Part shown: positions 46,164 to 55,377 of the stretch, one piece after another | How the letters are laid out: each line of letters starts with the position of its first letter | How positions within the stretch are numbered: position 1 is the stretch's first letter | From: Sphingomonas nostoxanthinifaciens | GTDB lineage: Bacteria > Pseudomonadota > Alphaproteobacteria > Sphingomonadales > Sphingomonadaceae | Length of the DNA: 64,000 nucleotides | Direction: 5' to 3' | NCBI RefSeq assembly: GCF_019930585.1 | Contig: NZ_CP082839.1 | Coordinates: forward strand, 1,736,001 to 1,800,000 | Position numbers and translations under genes: made by a program | Notes under the pieces: generated by a model | Told to the model about the DNA's origin: nothing | Database searches by the model: none | What the model saw: the letters and a program-made list of their open reading frames with translations, nothing else

Positions 46164-46940
46164 TCAGTTCTGTTCGCGCGGGTGATCGGCGAAGGTGATG
46201 CGGATCCGCACCCAGGTGCCGAGCAGGATGTGGCCGCCGATGCGCGGCGGGCGCACCAGGAACTGGAACGCCGCCTCGCGCATGCCGCGGGCGAGCCCCG
46301 ATCCGGGGGGCGAATCCGCCAGCTCGCGACAATTGTCGACGTGGAAGCGCTCGATCGTCTGGCACATGATCTCGCCCCACGATCCGGGTGAGGCGCGCGG
46401 CATGTAGGTGTGCAGTTCGGCGTCGGTCGGCTCACGATACCATTCCACCGCGTACAGCTTCTCGCCGCCGGGGCCGGTCGTATAGCTCGTGTCGGATTCG
46501 CCGGTCGCGCCGGTGGCGGCGCCGTTGCTGCCGCCGGCGCGCTCGTCGGAATGGTTGGGCAGCTTGGAGATGTCGGCCTGTGCGATCTCTTCCTTGGTCA
46601 TCGGCAGCAAGCCGGTCAGCTGCGCCGGCTGCTGGGGCAGGGGGATGACGGGCGGCTTGATCGGCGGCGGCGTCACGGGCGGCCGGCTCTCGTGGACGAC
46701 GTGCGGCTTCGACACCGACGCCGAACGCGCGGCGGAGCTCTGCTGCTTGGCGTTGGGCAGCGCGTAGGTGATCGTGCGCACCCCGCCGGGCGGCCGGCGG
46801 AAGATCTGCGAGGGCGACAGCGTCAGCAGCAACAGCAGCAACGCCAGATTGGCGATCACCGCGAAGATAAGCCCGATCGCGCGGCGTCGCGGCGACGCCT
46901 CGGTCAGGTAGGACGATTGCTGGTCGGCCGCCGGGCGCAT
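46164..46940 (-). CDS. Membrane-anchored proline-rich protein, possibly TonB-like
   Basis: 258 residues. Cytoplasmic N terminus, one hydrophobic helix (about residues 24-43, GLIFAVIANLALLLLLLTLS), then a Pro-rich stretch (PVTPPPIKPPVIPLPQQPAQ) and a C-terminal domain ending FLVRPPRIGGHILLGTWVRIRITF, whose pattern recalls the TonB C-terminal strand. Two cysteines (IMCQTIERF, NCRELAD) could pair in the periplasm. It could be an energy transducer for the TonB receptors nearby or a sphingomonad-specific envelope protein. It starts ten bases after the trmFO stop. An alternative start at 46991 lies inside trmFO. Confidence 0.6.
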   Translation of the reverse strand: MRPAADQQSSYLTEASPRRRAIGLIFAVIANLALLLLLLTLSPSQIFRRPPGGVRTITYALPNAKQQSSAARSASVSKPHVVHESRPPVTPPPIKPPVIPLPQQPAQLTGLLPMTKEEIAQADISKLPNHSDERAGGSNGAATGATGESDTSYTTGPGGEKLYAVEWYREPTDAELHTYMPRASPGSWGEIMCQTIERFHVDNCRELADSPPGSGLARGMREAAFQFLVRPPRIGGHILLGTWVRIRITFADHPREQN

Positions 46941-46950
46941 CAGCCGTCGC

Positions 46951-48312
46951 CTAGCGGGGCGTCGCGGCCTCGGCAATGGAGCCGTTCGCACTTGCGACAG
47001 ACCGATCGCCCTCGGTCCACGCCGTCAGCGCGGTTCGCGCCCGCGCCGCCATCAAGCCCTTGCGATCAGCCTTCTTCGAGCGCTCAGCGAGCGGCGGGAA
47101 CAGGCCGAAATTGACGTTCATCGGCTGGTAGGTCTCGGCCGTGGCGCCACCGGTGATGTGACCCAGCAGCGCGCCGAGCGCTGTCTCGGCCGGCGGCGGC
47201 GCGAGCGTGCCGCCCAGCAGCTCGGCCGCGGCGAAGCGCCCGGCGAGCAGGCCGATCGCGGCGCTCTCGACATAGCCTTCGCAGCCGGTGATCTGCCCGG
47301 CGAAGCGCACGTGCGAGCGCGCGCGCAGCCGCAATTCGCCGTCGAGCAGCTTGGGGCTCTGGATGAAGGTGTTGCGGTGCAGCCCGCCCAGCCGCGCAAA
47401 CTCGGCATTCTGCAGGCCGGGAATCGTGCGGAACACGCGTACCTGCTCGGCATGCTTCAGCTTGGTCTGGAAGCCGACGATGTTCCACAACGTGCCCAGC
47501 GCATTGTCCTGGCGCAGCTGCACCACCGCATAGGGCCAGCGCCCAGTGCGCGGATCATCAAGGCCGACTGGCTTCATCGGGCCGTAGCGCAAGGTATCGA
47601 CCCCGCGCTCGGCCATCACCTCGATCGGCATGCAGCCCTCGAAATAGGGCGTATCCTTCTCCCATTCGCGGAATTCGCCTTTCTCGCCTGCGAGCAAAGC
47701 GGCGTGGAAGGCGAGATATTCGTCCTTGTTCATCGCGCAGTTGATGTAATCGTGGCCGTCGCCCTTGTTCCAGCGCGACTGGAACCATGCGGTCTCCATG
47801 TCGATGCTGTCGCGATGGACGATCGGTGCGATCGCATCGAAGAAAGCGAGCGCATCCTCGCCCGTCTCGGCGCGGATCGCCTCGGCCAAGGGGGCTGCCG
47901 TCAGCGGGCCGGTCGCGATGATCGTCGGGCCGTCGGGCAGGTGGTCGACCCGCTCGCGCACCAGCTCGATCCTGGGATGGTTCGCGATCGCCTGCGTCAC
48001 GCCCTCGGCGAAGCCGTCGCGGTCGACCGCCAGCGCCGATCCCGCCGGCACGCGGTGCGCGTCGGCCTGCATCAGGATCAGCGAGCCCAGCGCGCGCATC
48101 TCGGCGTGGAGCAGCCCGACCGCATTATGCTCGTCATCCGAGCGGAAGCTGTTCGAGCAGACGAGTTCGGCCAGCGCATCGGTGTGGTGGGCGGCCGTGG
48201 CCTCGATCCCGCGCATCTCCGACAGGCGTACGGCGATTCCCGCCTCGGCCAACTGCCATGCCGCTTCCGATCCGGCGAGGCCGCCGCCGATAATGTGAAT
48301 CTGGTAGGTCAT
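46951..48312 (-). CDS. trmFO: tRNA (uracil-54-C5)-methyltransferase, folate/FAD-dependent
   Basis: 453 residues, the flavoenzyme that forms ribothymidine-54 in tRNA using methylenetetrahydrofolate. The FAD-binding N terminus is [20 protein letters not shown]. Family blocks are [57 protein letters not shown] and [20 protein letters not shown], including the conserved cysteines. ATG at 48312; the open frame beyond it is shadow of the slipin gene. Confidence 0.95.
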   Translation of the reverse strand: MTYQIHIIGGGLAGSEAAWQLAEAGIAVRLSEMRGIEATAAHHTDALAELVCSNSFRSDDEHNAVGLLHAEMRALGSLILMQADAHRVPAGSALAVDRDGFAEGVTQAIANHPRIELVRERVDHLPDGPTIIATGPLTAAPLAEAIRAETGEDALAFFDAIAPIVHRDSIDMETAWFQSRWNKGDGHDYINCAMNKDEYLAFHAALLAGEKGEFREWEKDTPYFEGCMPIEVMAERGVDTLRYGPMKPVGLDDPRTGRWPYAVVQLRQDNALGTLWNIVGFQTKLKHAEQVRVFRTIPGLQNAEFARLGGLHRNTFIQSPKLLDGELRLRARSHVRFAGQITGCEGYVESAAIGLLAGRFAAAELLGGTLAPPPAETALGALLGHITGGATAETYQPMNVNFGLFPPLAERSKKADRKGLMAARARTALTAWTEGDRSVASANGSIAEAATPR

Positions 48313-48366
48313 CCGCCAAGCGCCTAGGATGATCCGCCGGCAATGCAAACCGGCGGGAGACGCGCG

Positions 48367-49128
48367 ATGCTGTCGGGTGGCCTGATCGTCCTTGTGATCC
48401 TGCTGGTGATTTTGTTGCCGACGCTGCTGAAGGCGTTCGGCATCAACCAGGAATATGAACGCGCGGTGCTGTTCCGCCTCGGCCGGCTGGGCGAAAGCAA
48501 GGGGCCGGGCTGGTACTGGCTGCTGCCGTGGGTCGACCGCGTCGTGAAGGTCGACCTGCGCACCGTCACCAGCGTGCTGGAGACGCAGGAAACCGTCACC
48601 CGCGACGGCGTGCCGGTGAAGGTCAATGCCGTCCTGTGGTTTCGCGCCAAGGAGGCGGTGCGCGTCGTCACCACCGTCCAGAACTGGCAGAGCGCGGTGA
48701 TCCAGGCGGCCGAGACGGCGATGCGCGACGTGATCGGCCAGAGCGACCTCGACGGGATGCTCAAGGATCGCGTGCTCATCAACCAGCGCCTGCAGGAGAT
48801 GCTGGCGCGCGCGTGCGAGCATTGGGGCATCGTGGTCGACTCGATCGAGATGAAAGATCTCGACATTCCCGAGAACATGCAGCGAGCGATCGGCCGCGAG
48901 GCCGAGGCGATCCGCGAAAAGCGTGCGCGCATCATCAAGGCCGAGGGCGAGAAGGAGGCGGCCGAGACGCTCGCCGCCGCCGCCGCGATGATCGGCGGCA
49001 CGCCCGGTGCGCTGGAACTGCGCCGCCTGCAGACGCTGACCGAGATCGGGGTGGAGCATAACTCCACCATCATCGCGATGATGCCGGTCGAGCTGATCGA
49101 GGCAGCGAAGAAGCTGGCGGGGGGGTAG
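48367..49128 (+). CDS. Slipin (SPFH/band 7 membrane protein)
   Basis: 253 residues. One N-terminal membrane helix ([20 protein letters not shown]) is followed by the SPFH domain ([40 protein letters not shown]) and a charged helix rich in Ala/Glu ([20 protein letters not shown]). Slipins form oligomeric membrane microdomains and often pair with an NfeD-like protease partner, which is not adjacent here. The ATG at 48367 with GGGAG upstream is preferred to the frame start at 48343. Confidence 0.9.
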   Translation: MLSGGLIVLVILLVILLPTLLKAFGINQEYERAVLFRLGRLGESKGPGWYWLLPWVDRVVKVDLRTVTSVLETQETVTRDGVPVKVNAVLWFRAKEAVRVVTTVQNWQSAVIQAAETAMRDVIGQSDLDGMLKDRVLINQRLQEMLARACEHWGIVVDSIEMKDLDIPENMQRAIGREAEAIREKRARIIKAEGEKEAAETLAAAAAMIGGTPGALELRRLQTLTEIGVEHNSTIIAMMPVELIEAAKKLAGG

Positions 49129-49159
49129 GTCTCGCCGGCCAGGCCTTCTCCCCAAGTCC

Positions 49160-49240
49160 CGTCACCCAAGCAAACGCTGGGGTCTCGTGCGGCAAGCGCG
49201 CGGCCTGCCGCGGGAGATGCCAGCCTTCGCTGGCATGACG
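49160..49240. repeat. Palindromic intergenic element between convergent genes
   Basis: Outer ends CGTCACCC and GGCATGACG are partly inverted, and an internal perfect hairpin ATGCCAGC-CTTC-GCTGGCAT occupies 49217-49236. It lies between slipin and the convergent transporter gene and may act as terminator for both. Confidence 0.7.
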
Positions 49241-49257
49241 TTTGAGTTAGGCGCGCC

Positions 49258-50550
49258 TCAGACCGTATCGGCGGATTCGCGCACTCTCGAGCCCCAAACC
49301 GCGTAGAACAGCACGTAGAGTTCGCACGCCGCGGTCAGCAGGAAGCTGTTCTGCAGGCCGACCGTATCCGCCAGCCAGCCCTGCACTGCCACCAGCGCGC
49401 CGCCGGCGATCGACATGATGAGCAGGCCCGAGCCCTCCTCGGTCAGTGGGCCGAGGCCACGGATGCCGAGCGTGAAGATCGTCGGGAACATGATCGAGTG
49501 GAACAGGCCCACCAGGATCAGCGACCACATCGCGACCGGGCCGCTGGTGAACACCGTCACCAGCATCGTCGCGCACGCGCCGATCGCGAAGCCGGCCAGC
49601 ACGTGCTGCGCCGGGATCTTCTGCATCAACGCCGAGCCGATGAACCGCCCGACCATCATGCCGCCCCACAGCAAAGTGAGGTAGCGGCCGCCCTGCTCGG
49701 TCGTCATGTTGCCGATCTCGGGGCGGCTGATGAAGTTCACGAACAGGTTGCCGACGCCGATCTCGGCGATCAGGTAGATGAAGATCGCGCCCATGCCGAA
49801 GATCAGGTTCGGGTGGCGCCACAGCGAATGATGCTGCCGCTCTTCCTTGGCGAGCCGCTTGGTGGCGGATCCCATCGCCGGCAGCGGGAAGCGGGCGATG
49901 ATGATCGCCAGCACCACCAGCACTACCGCGACCAGCGCGTAGGGCAGGACCACCGAATGCGCGTCGGCGAGGCGCTCGGCCGAGGTCAGCACCGTGCCGG
50001 CCTTGGCCGTGCCGCCCTTCGAGCGGCCGAGGATCAGATAGGCGCCGAACAGAGGCGCCAGCATCGTGCCCGCCGAGTTCATCGCCTGGACGAGGTTGAG
50101 GCGCGACGAGGCCGTCTCCGCCGGGCCGATCACCGCGACATAGGGGTTGGCCGCGACCTGCAGCAGGGTGATGCCGCTCGCGATCACGAACAGCATCAAA
50201 AGCGTCACGCCATAGGACGGAATGCTCGCGGCCAGCATCATCCCCAGCGCGCCCGCCGCCATGATAAGCAGGCCGGTCACCAGTGCCTTCTGATAGCCGA
50301 TCCGCTCGATGATCTTGGCGGACGGGATCGAGGCGAAGAAATAGGCGATGAAGAACACGCTCTCGATCAGCGCGGCCTGGAAATAGGAGAGATCGAACAC
50401 GCTGCGCAGGTGGGGCAGCAGCGTCCCGTTGATGACCGTGATGAAGCCCCACATGAAGAACAGGCTGGCGAGCAGGGTGAGCGCCGGCCGATAGGAGGCG
50501 CTCTGCCCGGTCGCGGCCATGCCGCTGGCGGGGGTGGTCGGTAGTGCCAT
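49258..50550 (-). CDS. FucP-family sugar:proton symporter (MFS)
   Basis: 430 residues with twelve predicted helices. SLFFMWGFITVINGTLLPHL near the N terminus, GITLLQVAANPYVAVIGP and RLNLVQAMNSAGTMLAPLFG are hallmarks of the fucose/glucose/galactose permease group. The neighbouring pentose pathway suggests L-arabinose or a related sugar as substrate. It is divergent from the dehydratase gene, with the 12-bp TTGTCTGAGTAT motif 51 bp upstream of its start. Confidence 0.92.
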   Translation of the reverse strand: MALPTTPASGMAATGQSASYRPALTLLASLFFMWGFITVINGTLLPHLRSVFDLSYFQAALIESVFFIAYFFASIPSAKIIERIGYQKALVTGLLIMAAGALGMMLAASIPSYGVTLLMLFVIASGITLLQVAANPYVAVIGPAETASSRLNLVQAMNSAGTMLAPLFGAYLILGRSKGGTAKAGTVLTSAERLADAHSVVLPYALVAVVLVVLAIIIARFPLPAMGSATKRLAKEERQHHSLWRHPNLIFGMGAIFIYLIAEIGVGNLFVNFISRPEIGNMTTEQGGRYLTLLWGGMMVGRFIGSALMQKIPAQHVLAGFAIGACATMLVTVFTSGPVAMWSLILVGLFHSIMFPTIFTLGIRGLGPLTEEGSGLLIMSIAGGALVAVQGWLADTVGLQNSFLLTAACELYVLFYAVWGSRVRESADTV

Positions 50551-50601
50551 CGAGCAATCTCTCCTGCCGGCGGGGAGCGCAAATGCTTGCCCTCTCGCGA
50601 G

Positions 50602-50613
50602 TTGTCTGAGTAT
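50602..50613. promoter_or_regulatory. Candidate GntR operator between transporter and dehydratase genes
   Basis: TTGTCTGAGTAT, 12 bp identical (inverted) to the site at 56971-56982 upstream of the aldehyde dehydrogenase. The two copies flank a locus encoding an FCD-type GntR regulator. It is preceded by CTCGCGAG, a short palindrome. Confidence 0.7.
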
Positions 50614-50788
50614 ATAGCCGCCTTGTCGCCGTCAACGCCGCTGCCGATAGGGCCGGGGAGGAAGTGCGGGTGGATGTAGGTTCGTCATGGGCAGCTGGCC
50701 CCGGTCATCCGGGCTTTGCCGTGGCGAGCCCTGTCCGAATGGCGGCTTCGTCCTGTTCTCCGCCGCTGCCTCACCGAAAGACGATCGC

Positions 50789-52588
50789 ATGATCAATCCC
50801 AGTTCGGAGCGCAAGCTCCGGTCGCGTGCCTGGTTCGACAACCCCGACAATATCGACATGACCGCGCTCTATCTGGAGCGCTATCTCAATTTCGGTCTGT
50901 CGCTGGAGGAGTTGCGATCGGGCAGGCCGATCATCGGCATCGCCCAGACCGGCTCCGACCTGAGCCCCTGCAACCGCCATCACATCGTGCTGGCCGAGCG
51001 GGTGCGCGAGGGCATCCGCGAGGCCGGCGGCATCGCCATCGAATTCCCGGTCCATCCGATCCAGGAGACCGGCAAGCGGCCTACCGCCGGCCTCGACCGC
51101 AACCTGTCCTATATGGCCCTGGTGGAGCTGCTGTACGGCTACCCGCTCGACGGCGTGGTCCTGACGATCGGCTGCGACAAGACGACGCCGGCCTGCCTGA
51201 TGGCGGCGGCAACGGTCAACATTCCGGCGATCGCATTGTCGGTCGGCCCGATGCTCAACGGCTGGCACAAGGGCGAGCGCACCGGATCGGGCACGATCGT
51301 GTGGAAGGCGCGCCAGATGCTCGCCGCCGGCGAGATCGACGACAACAAGTTCATCGAGCTGGTCGCCTCGTCGGCGCCGTCGACCGGCTATTGCAACACG
51401 ATGGGCACGGCATCGACGATGAACAGCCTCGCCGAGGCGCTCGGCATGCAGTTGCCCGGTTCGGCCGCGATCCCGGCGCCGTATCGCGACCGGCAGGAAG
51501 TGTCGTACCGCACCGGCAAGCGCATCGTCGAGATGGTGCACGAGGATCTCAAGCCCTCCGACATCATGACGCGCGCGTCGTTCCTCAACGCGATCAAGGT
51601 CAATTCGGCGATCGGCGGATCGACCAACGCACCGATCCACCTCAACGCGATCGCGCGCCATCTCGGCGTCGATCTCAAGATCGAGGATTGGCAGGAGCAT
51701 GGCCACAATATCCCGCTGCTGGTGAACCTGCAGCCCGCCGGCGAATATCTCGGCGAGGATTATTATCGCGCCGGCGGCGTACCGGCGGTGTACGGCCAGC
51801 TGATCGAGCAGGGGCTGATCGACGAGAGCGCGATCACCGCCAACGGCAAGACGATCGGCGAGAATTATCGCGGCACTCAGATCGAGGACGAGAAGGTGAT
51901 CCGTCCCTTCGCCGCGCCGCTGGTCGAGGATGCGGGCTTCATCGTCCTGAAGGGCAATCTGTTCGACGCGGCGATCATGAAGACCAGCGTCATCAGCCCC
52001 GAATTCCGCGATCGCTATCTCTCAAACCCCGAGGATCCCGACGCGTTCGAGGGGCCGGCCGTCGTGTTCGATGGTCCCGAGGATTATCATCATCGCATCG
52101 ACGATCCCTCGGTCGGCATCACCACCGAAACTTTGCTGTTCATGCGCGGCGCCGGCCCGATCGGCTATCCGGGTGCGGCGGAAGTGGTGAACATGCGCCC
52201 GCCCGCTTATCTCATCACCGAAGGCGTCCACGCTCTGCCGTGCATCGGCGATGGCCGTCAGTCGGGCACCAGCGGCAGTCCCTCGATCCTCAACGCCTCG
52301 CCCGAAGCGGCGGCGATGGGCGGCCTCGCGCTGATCAAGACGGGTGATCGCGTCCGCATCGATCTCGGCAAGGGCACCGCCAACATCCTGATCTCGGACG
52401 AGGAACTCGACGCGCGCCGCCAGGCGCTGGTCGAGGCCGGCGGCTATCCCTATCCGCCGTCGCAGACGCCGTGGCAGGAGATCCAGCGTTCGGTGGTCGG
52501 CCAGATGTCGACCGGCGCGATCCTGGAGGGTGCGGAGAAGTATCAACGCATCGCCCAGACGATGGGTCTGCCGCGCGACAACCACTAG
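50789..52588 (+). CDS. IlvD/Edd-family sugar acid dehydratase (L-arabinonate/D-xylonate type)
   Basis: 599 residues, an Fe-S dehydratase. Cluster ligands are in [20 protein letters not shown] and [40 protein letters not shown] and the C-terminal [16 protein letters not shown] are family blocks. The length matches pentonate dehydratases (about 580-600) rather than 6-phosphogluconate dehydratase. It would convert L-arabinonate or D-xylonate to the 2-keto-3-deoxypentonate taken by AraD1. ATG at 50789; the 176-bp leader contains the GntR motif. Confidence 0.92.
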   Translation: MINPSSERKLRSRAWFDNPDNIDMTALYLERYLNFGLSLEELRSGRPIIGIAQTGSDLSPCNRHHIVLAERVREGIREAGGIAIEFPVHPIQETGKRPTAGLDRNLSYMALVELLYGYPLDGVVLTIGCDKTTPACLMAAATVNIPAIALSVGPMLNGWHKGERTGSGTIVWKARQMLAAGEIDDNKFIELVASSAPSTGYCNTMGTASTMNSLAEALGMQLPGSAAIPAPYRDRQEVSYRTGKRIVEMVHEDLKPSDIMTRASFLNAIKVNSAIGGSTNAPIHLNAIARHLGVDLKIEDWQEHGHNIPLLVNLQPAGEYLGEDYYRAGGVPAVYGQLIEQGLIDESAITANGKTIGENYRGTQIEDEKVIRPFAAPLVEDAGFIVLKGNLFDAAIMKTSVISPEFRDRYLSNPEDPDAFEGPAVVFDGPEDYHHRIDDPSVGITTETLLFMRGAGPIGYPGAAEVVNMRPPAYLITEGVHALPCIGDGRQSGTSGSPSILNASPEAAAMGGLALIKTGDRVRIDLGKGTANILISDEELDARRQALVEAGGYPYPPSQTPWQEIQRSVVGQMSTGAILEGAEKYQRIAQTMGLPRDNH

Positions 52589-52590
52589 GA

Positions 52591-52691
52591 CGAAACCACC
52601 GTGCTCCTGCGAAAGCAGGAGCACGGTGCGTCGAGCATCATCGCTTGCAGCCCTGGGCTCCTGCCTGCGCAGGAGCACGACAGTGGTTTCG
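52591..52691. repeat. Large palindromic element between dehydratase and gntR
   Basis: CGAAACCACCGTGCTCCTGCG at the left end is mirrored by CGCAGGAGCACGACAGTGGTTTCG at the right, with an additional internal hairpin (GTGCTCCTGC/GCAGGAGCAC, 52601-52624). It fills the whole gap between two convergent stops and is probably a bidirectional terminator. Confidence 0.82.
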
Positions 52692-52694
52692 CCC

Positions 52695-53432
52695 TCAGTC
52701 GCCCAGCGCGACCTCGGTATCCTCCAGCGCCAGCGCGATCAGTGCCGTCATCGCGGCACGCGCCGCCTCGGGATCGGCGTCGCCGATCGCGGCGAGCAGG
52801 CGGCGATGGTCGGGCACCGCGTCGCGCGGGAGCGCGTGCTTGCGCTGCTTGTAGATCGTGGTCCAGCTCACCGCCGCCTCGATCCCGCTCGACAGCGAGG
52901 CCAGCGGCGCGTTGCCGGTGGCGCGCAGCACCGCGCGGTGGAAGCGCTGGTCGGCCTGCTGCCCCTCGGGATGCTTCAGGCTGTGCCGCGCCATTGTCTC
53001 GAGCGCCTCGGTCATCTCGGCCAGTTGCGGCTCGGTCCGCCGCCGTGCCGCCAGCGCGGCCGCGGCGGGCTCGATGATGAAGCGCAGCTCGAACAGGTCG
53101 CGCACGAACTCCGGGCTCGGCTCCTGCTCGAAGCTCCACGCGAGCACTTCGGGGTCGAGCAGGTTCCAGCGGCCGCGATCGGTGACCATCGTCCCCGCCT
53201 TCGGCCGGCTCTCGACCAGTCCCTTGGCGACGAGCATCCGCACCGCCTCGCGATAGACGCTGCGCGAGACGTTCAGCCGCTCGGCGAATGCGATCTCGCC
53301 TGAGAAGACGGTGCCGGGCGGATAGCGGCCGGAGAGGATCGCCGTCCCCAATTCGCGCGCGATCGAGCCGTGGAAGCGCGGGCCACCAAGCGGGGGGCGC
53401 GGGCGTCGGTCGATCGCTGATCCATCCTCCAC
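52695..53432 (-). CDS. GntR-family transcriptional regulator (FCD type)
   Basis: 245 residues. The winged helix-turn-helix (about 25-95) has AILSGRYPPGTVFSGEIAFA and ERLNVSRSVYREAVRMLVAK. The FCD effector domain (about 105-235) has the metal-site pattern ELRFIIEPAAAALAARR, DQRFHRAVLRATGN and PDHRRLLAAIGDAD (Asp and His ligands). Likely effector: a pathway acid such as a keto-deoxypentonate. GTG start at 53432 with AAGGGGG upstream. It is the last gene of the operon it probably controls. Confidence 0.88.
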   Translation of the reverse strand: MEDGSAIDRRPRPPLGGPRFHGSIARELGTAILSGRYPPGTVFSGEIAFAERLNVSRSVYREAVRMLVAKGLVESRPKAGTMVTDRGRWNLLDPEVLAWSFEQEPSPEFVRDLFELRFIIEPAAAALAARRRTEPQLAEMTEALETMARHSLKHPEGQQADQRFHRAVLRATGNAPLASLSSGIEAAVSWTTIYKQRKHALPRDAVPDHRRLLAAIGDADPEAARAAMTALIALALEDTEVALGD

Positions 53433-53455
53433 CGCTGCCTGTGCCCCCTTGTCGA

Positions 53456-54367
53456 TCAGTCGAACGCCTCGCCACGTTCGTGCGTGCAGGCGAGGAACGC
53501 GTCCGCCACATGGCGCAGCGGACGCACGTCGACGTCGCTTTCGCCTGCCCGGACCAATTCGACGAAGCGGCGATAGAGGTTCGGATATTCGGCCTCGGCC
53601 GGCAGCGTCACCGCCGCGCCGTCGATCGCCAGCGTGTTGCCGCCATGGCCGAGCGTCAGCGTGCCGTCGCCGGTCTCGACCGTGATGTCCCACGTTTGCG
53701 GGCCGGTCTGGCGCCAGTCGAACACGGCGCGCACGGGCGCGCCCTCGACCAGGCGAAAGCGCAGGTCGGCGGCGATCGGCGCGGCGCGGTTGGCGGGGAA
53801 CAGCATCGTGCCGTCGAGCAGGAAGAAATCGGGCAGGATCGCGGTCGCGATCGACAATGCGTTGATGCCGGGATCGAACACGCCGAAGCCGCCCGGCTGC
53901 CAGATCCAGTCCTGCCCGGGATGCCAGTGGCGGACATCCTCCTTCCACTCGATCGAGACCGCGCTGATCGTCTTGCCGGCGAGCCAGCTGCGTGCCGCTT
54001 CGACGCCCGAGGCGTAGCGGCTATGCCAGCTGGCGAAGAGCGTGACGCCCTGCGCGTCGGCGAGCGCGGCCAGCGCCGCGACCTCGCCCAGCGTGGTGCC
54101 CGGCGGCTTTTCGAGGAAGACGTGCTTGCCCGCGGCGATGGCGGTGCGTGCCGCGTCGAAGCGCGCCTGCGGCGGCTGGCAGAGCGCGACCGCGTCGAGA
54201 TCGGGCTCGCCCGCCAGCAATTCCGCGATCGAGGAATATTTCGCGGCGGGATCGGCGGCGCGGGTGGCGATCGCGGCCAGCTCGAGATCGGGCGAGGCGG
54301 CGATGGCGGGCAGATGCTGGTCGCGCGCGATCTTGCCGAGGCCGACGATGCCGACGCGCAGCGGCAT
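53456..54367 (-). CDS. Gfo/Idh/MocA sugar 1-dehydrogenase (arabinose/galactose type)
   Basis: 303 residues. The N-terminal NAD(P) site is RVGIVGLGKIARDQH, followed by the catalytic-lysine motif HVFLEKPPGTTLGEV. The segment EWKEDVRHWHPGQDWIWQPG and GGFGVFDPGINALSIATAIL resembles D-galactose 1-dehydrogenase and the Azospirillum L-arabinose 1-dehydrogenase, both Gfo/Idh proteins of about 305 residues. It would oxidise the sugar to its lactone. The ATG overlaps the araD1 stop by one base. Confidence 0.85.
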   Translation of the reverse strand: MPLRVGIVGLGKIARDQHLPAIAASPDLELAAIATRAADPAAKYSSIAELLAGEPDLDAVALCQPPQARFDAARTAIAAGKHVFLEKPPGTTLGEVAALAALADAQGVTLFASWHSRYASGVEAARSWLAGKTISAVSIEWKEDVRHWHPGQDWIWQPGGFGVFDPGINALSIATAILPDFFLLDGTMLFPANRAAPIAADLRFRLVEGAPVRAVFDWRQTGPQTWDITVETGDGTLTLGHGGNTLAIDGAAVTLPAEAEYPNLYRRFVELVRAGESDVDVRPLRHVADAFLACTHERGEAFD

Positions 54368-55347
54368 CACAGTGCGCGCACGCTGACGGGCGCCTCGGGC
54401 GCGATCGCGATGGGGTTGCGTACCGGCAGACGGAAGGGCGCCGCCTCGATCTCGAACACGTCGCCCGGCTGGGTCTTCACGCCCTCGCTGAACGACAGCG
54501 TGGCGGTGCCGAAGAAGTGGACGTGGAGGTCGCCCGGCCGGCGAAACAGGCCGTATTTGAAATGGTGATGCTCCAGATTGTCGAGGCTGTGCGACATGTT
54601 CGCCTCGCCCGACAGGAACGGCTTCTCCCACAGCACCGCGCCGTCGCGCAGGATGCGGCTGGTGCCGCGCACGTCCTGCGGCAGTTCGCCCAGCAGCAGC
54701 TCGGGCCCCAGCGCCGCGTGGCGCAGCTTGGAGTGGGCGAGCCACAAATAATTGCCGCGCTCGGTCACATGGTCCGAAAATTCGTTGGCCAGCGCATAGC
54801 CCAGCCGCACCGGCTGGCCCTTCGCGTCGATCAGATAGACGCCGGCAATCTCCGGCTCCTCGCCAGCGTCGAGCGCGAAAGAGGGGGAGGGGATCGGCTG
54901 GTCGGGCGCGACCAGCGACGATCCGTCGCCCTTGTAGAACCATTCGGGCTGCGCCCCGAGCGCGCCGTCGGCGGGCTTGCCGCCCTCGACGCCCATCAGG
55001 AACATCTTCATCGAATCGGTCGGCTCGGGATTTTCCTTCGCCGCACGATGCATCTTGTCGCGCCCCTCGGCCGAGCCGAGATGGGTCAGGCCGGTGCCGG
55101 TCAGATAAAGATGCGCCGCATCGGGATGATCGATCGGCGCGAGCAACTCGACCGCGGTCAGGTCGACCGGCTCGCCTGCCGCCGCCTGCGCGGCCTCGGC
55201 CAGCGTGCGTCCGCCGACGAGCGCACCCTGCGCCAACTCCAGCGTGGTCCACACGCCTGAGAGGCGATGCGCCTGCCCTCCCTCGTCCAGCAGCGCCACC
55301 CCACGGGTGCCCGACGGATCACGAAACTGGACGAGAGACAGGGTCAT
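54367..55347 (-). CDS. araD1: 2-keto-3-deoxy-L-arabinonate dehydratase, AraD1 (FAH family)
   Basis: 326 residues of the GguC/AraD1 branch of the fumarylacetoacetate hydrolase superfamily, longer than simple FAH-domain hydrolases. Seen blocks: AAHLYLTGTGLTHLGSAEGR, MFLMGVEGGKPADGALGAQP, EWFYKGDGSSLVAPDQPIPS, GYALANEFSDHVTERGNYLW and DLHVHFFGTATLSFSEGVKT. It removes water from 2-keto-3-deoxypentonate to give 2-oxoglutarate semialdehyde. It sits 30 bp after the semialdehyde dehydrogenase stop and overlaps the Gfo/Idh gene, so the three enzymes form one transcript. Confidence 0.88.
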   Translation of the reverse strand: MTLSLVQFRDPSGTRGVALLDEGGQAHRLSGVWTTLELAQGALVGGRTLAEAAQAAAGEPVDLTAVELLAPIDHPDAAHLYLTGTGLTHLGSAEGRDKMHRAAKENPEPTDSMKMFLMGVEGGKPADGALGAQPEWFYKGDGSSLVAPDQPIPSPSFALDAGEEPEIAGVYLIDAKGQPVRLGYALANEFSDHVTERGNYLWLAHSKLRHAALGPELLLGELPQDVRGTSRILRDGAVLWEKPFLSGEANMSHSLDNLEHHHFKYGLFRRPGDLHVHFFGTATLSFSEGVKTQPGDVFEIEAAPFRLPVRNPIAIAPEAPVSVRAL

Positions 55348-55377
55348 CGGCGCATCCTGATTATGGTTTTGGGCGAC

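Noticed and set aside
53456..55252. 598-residue fusion of an N-terminal domain with the Gfo/Idh dehydrogenase
   Set aside because: The upstream half is the out-of-frame shadow of araD1; the ATG at 54367 overlaps the araD1 stop and starts the Rossmann motif directly.
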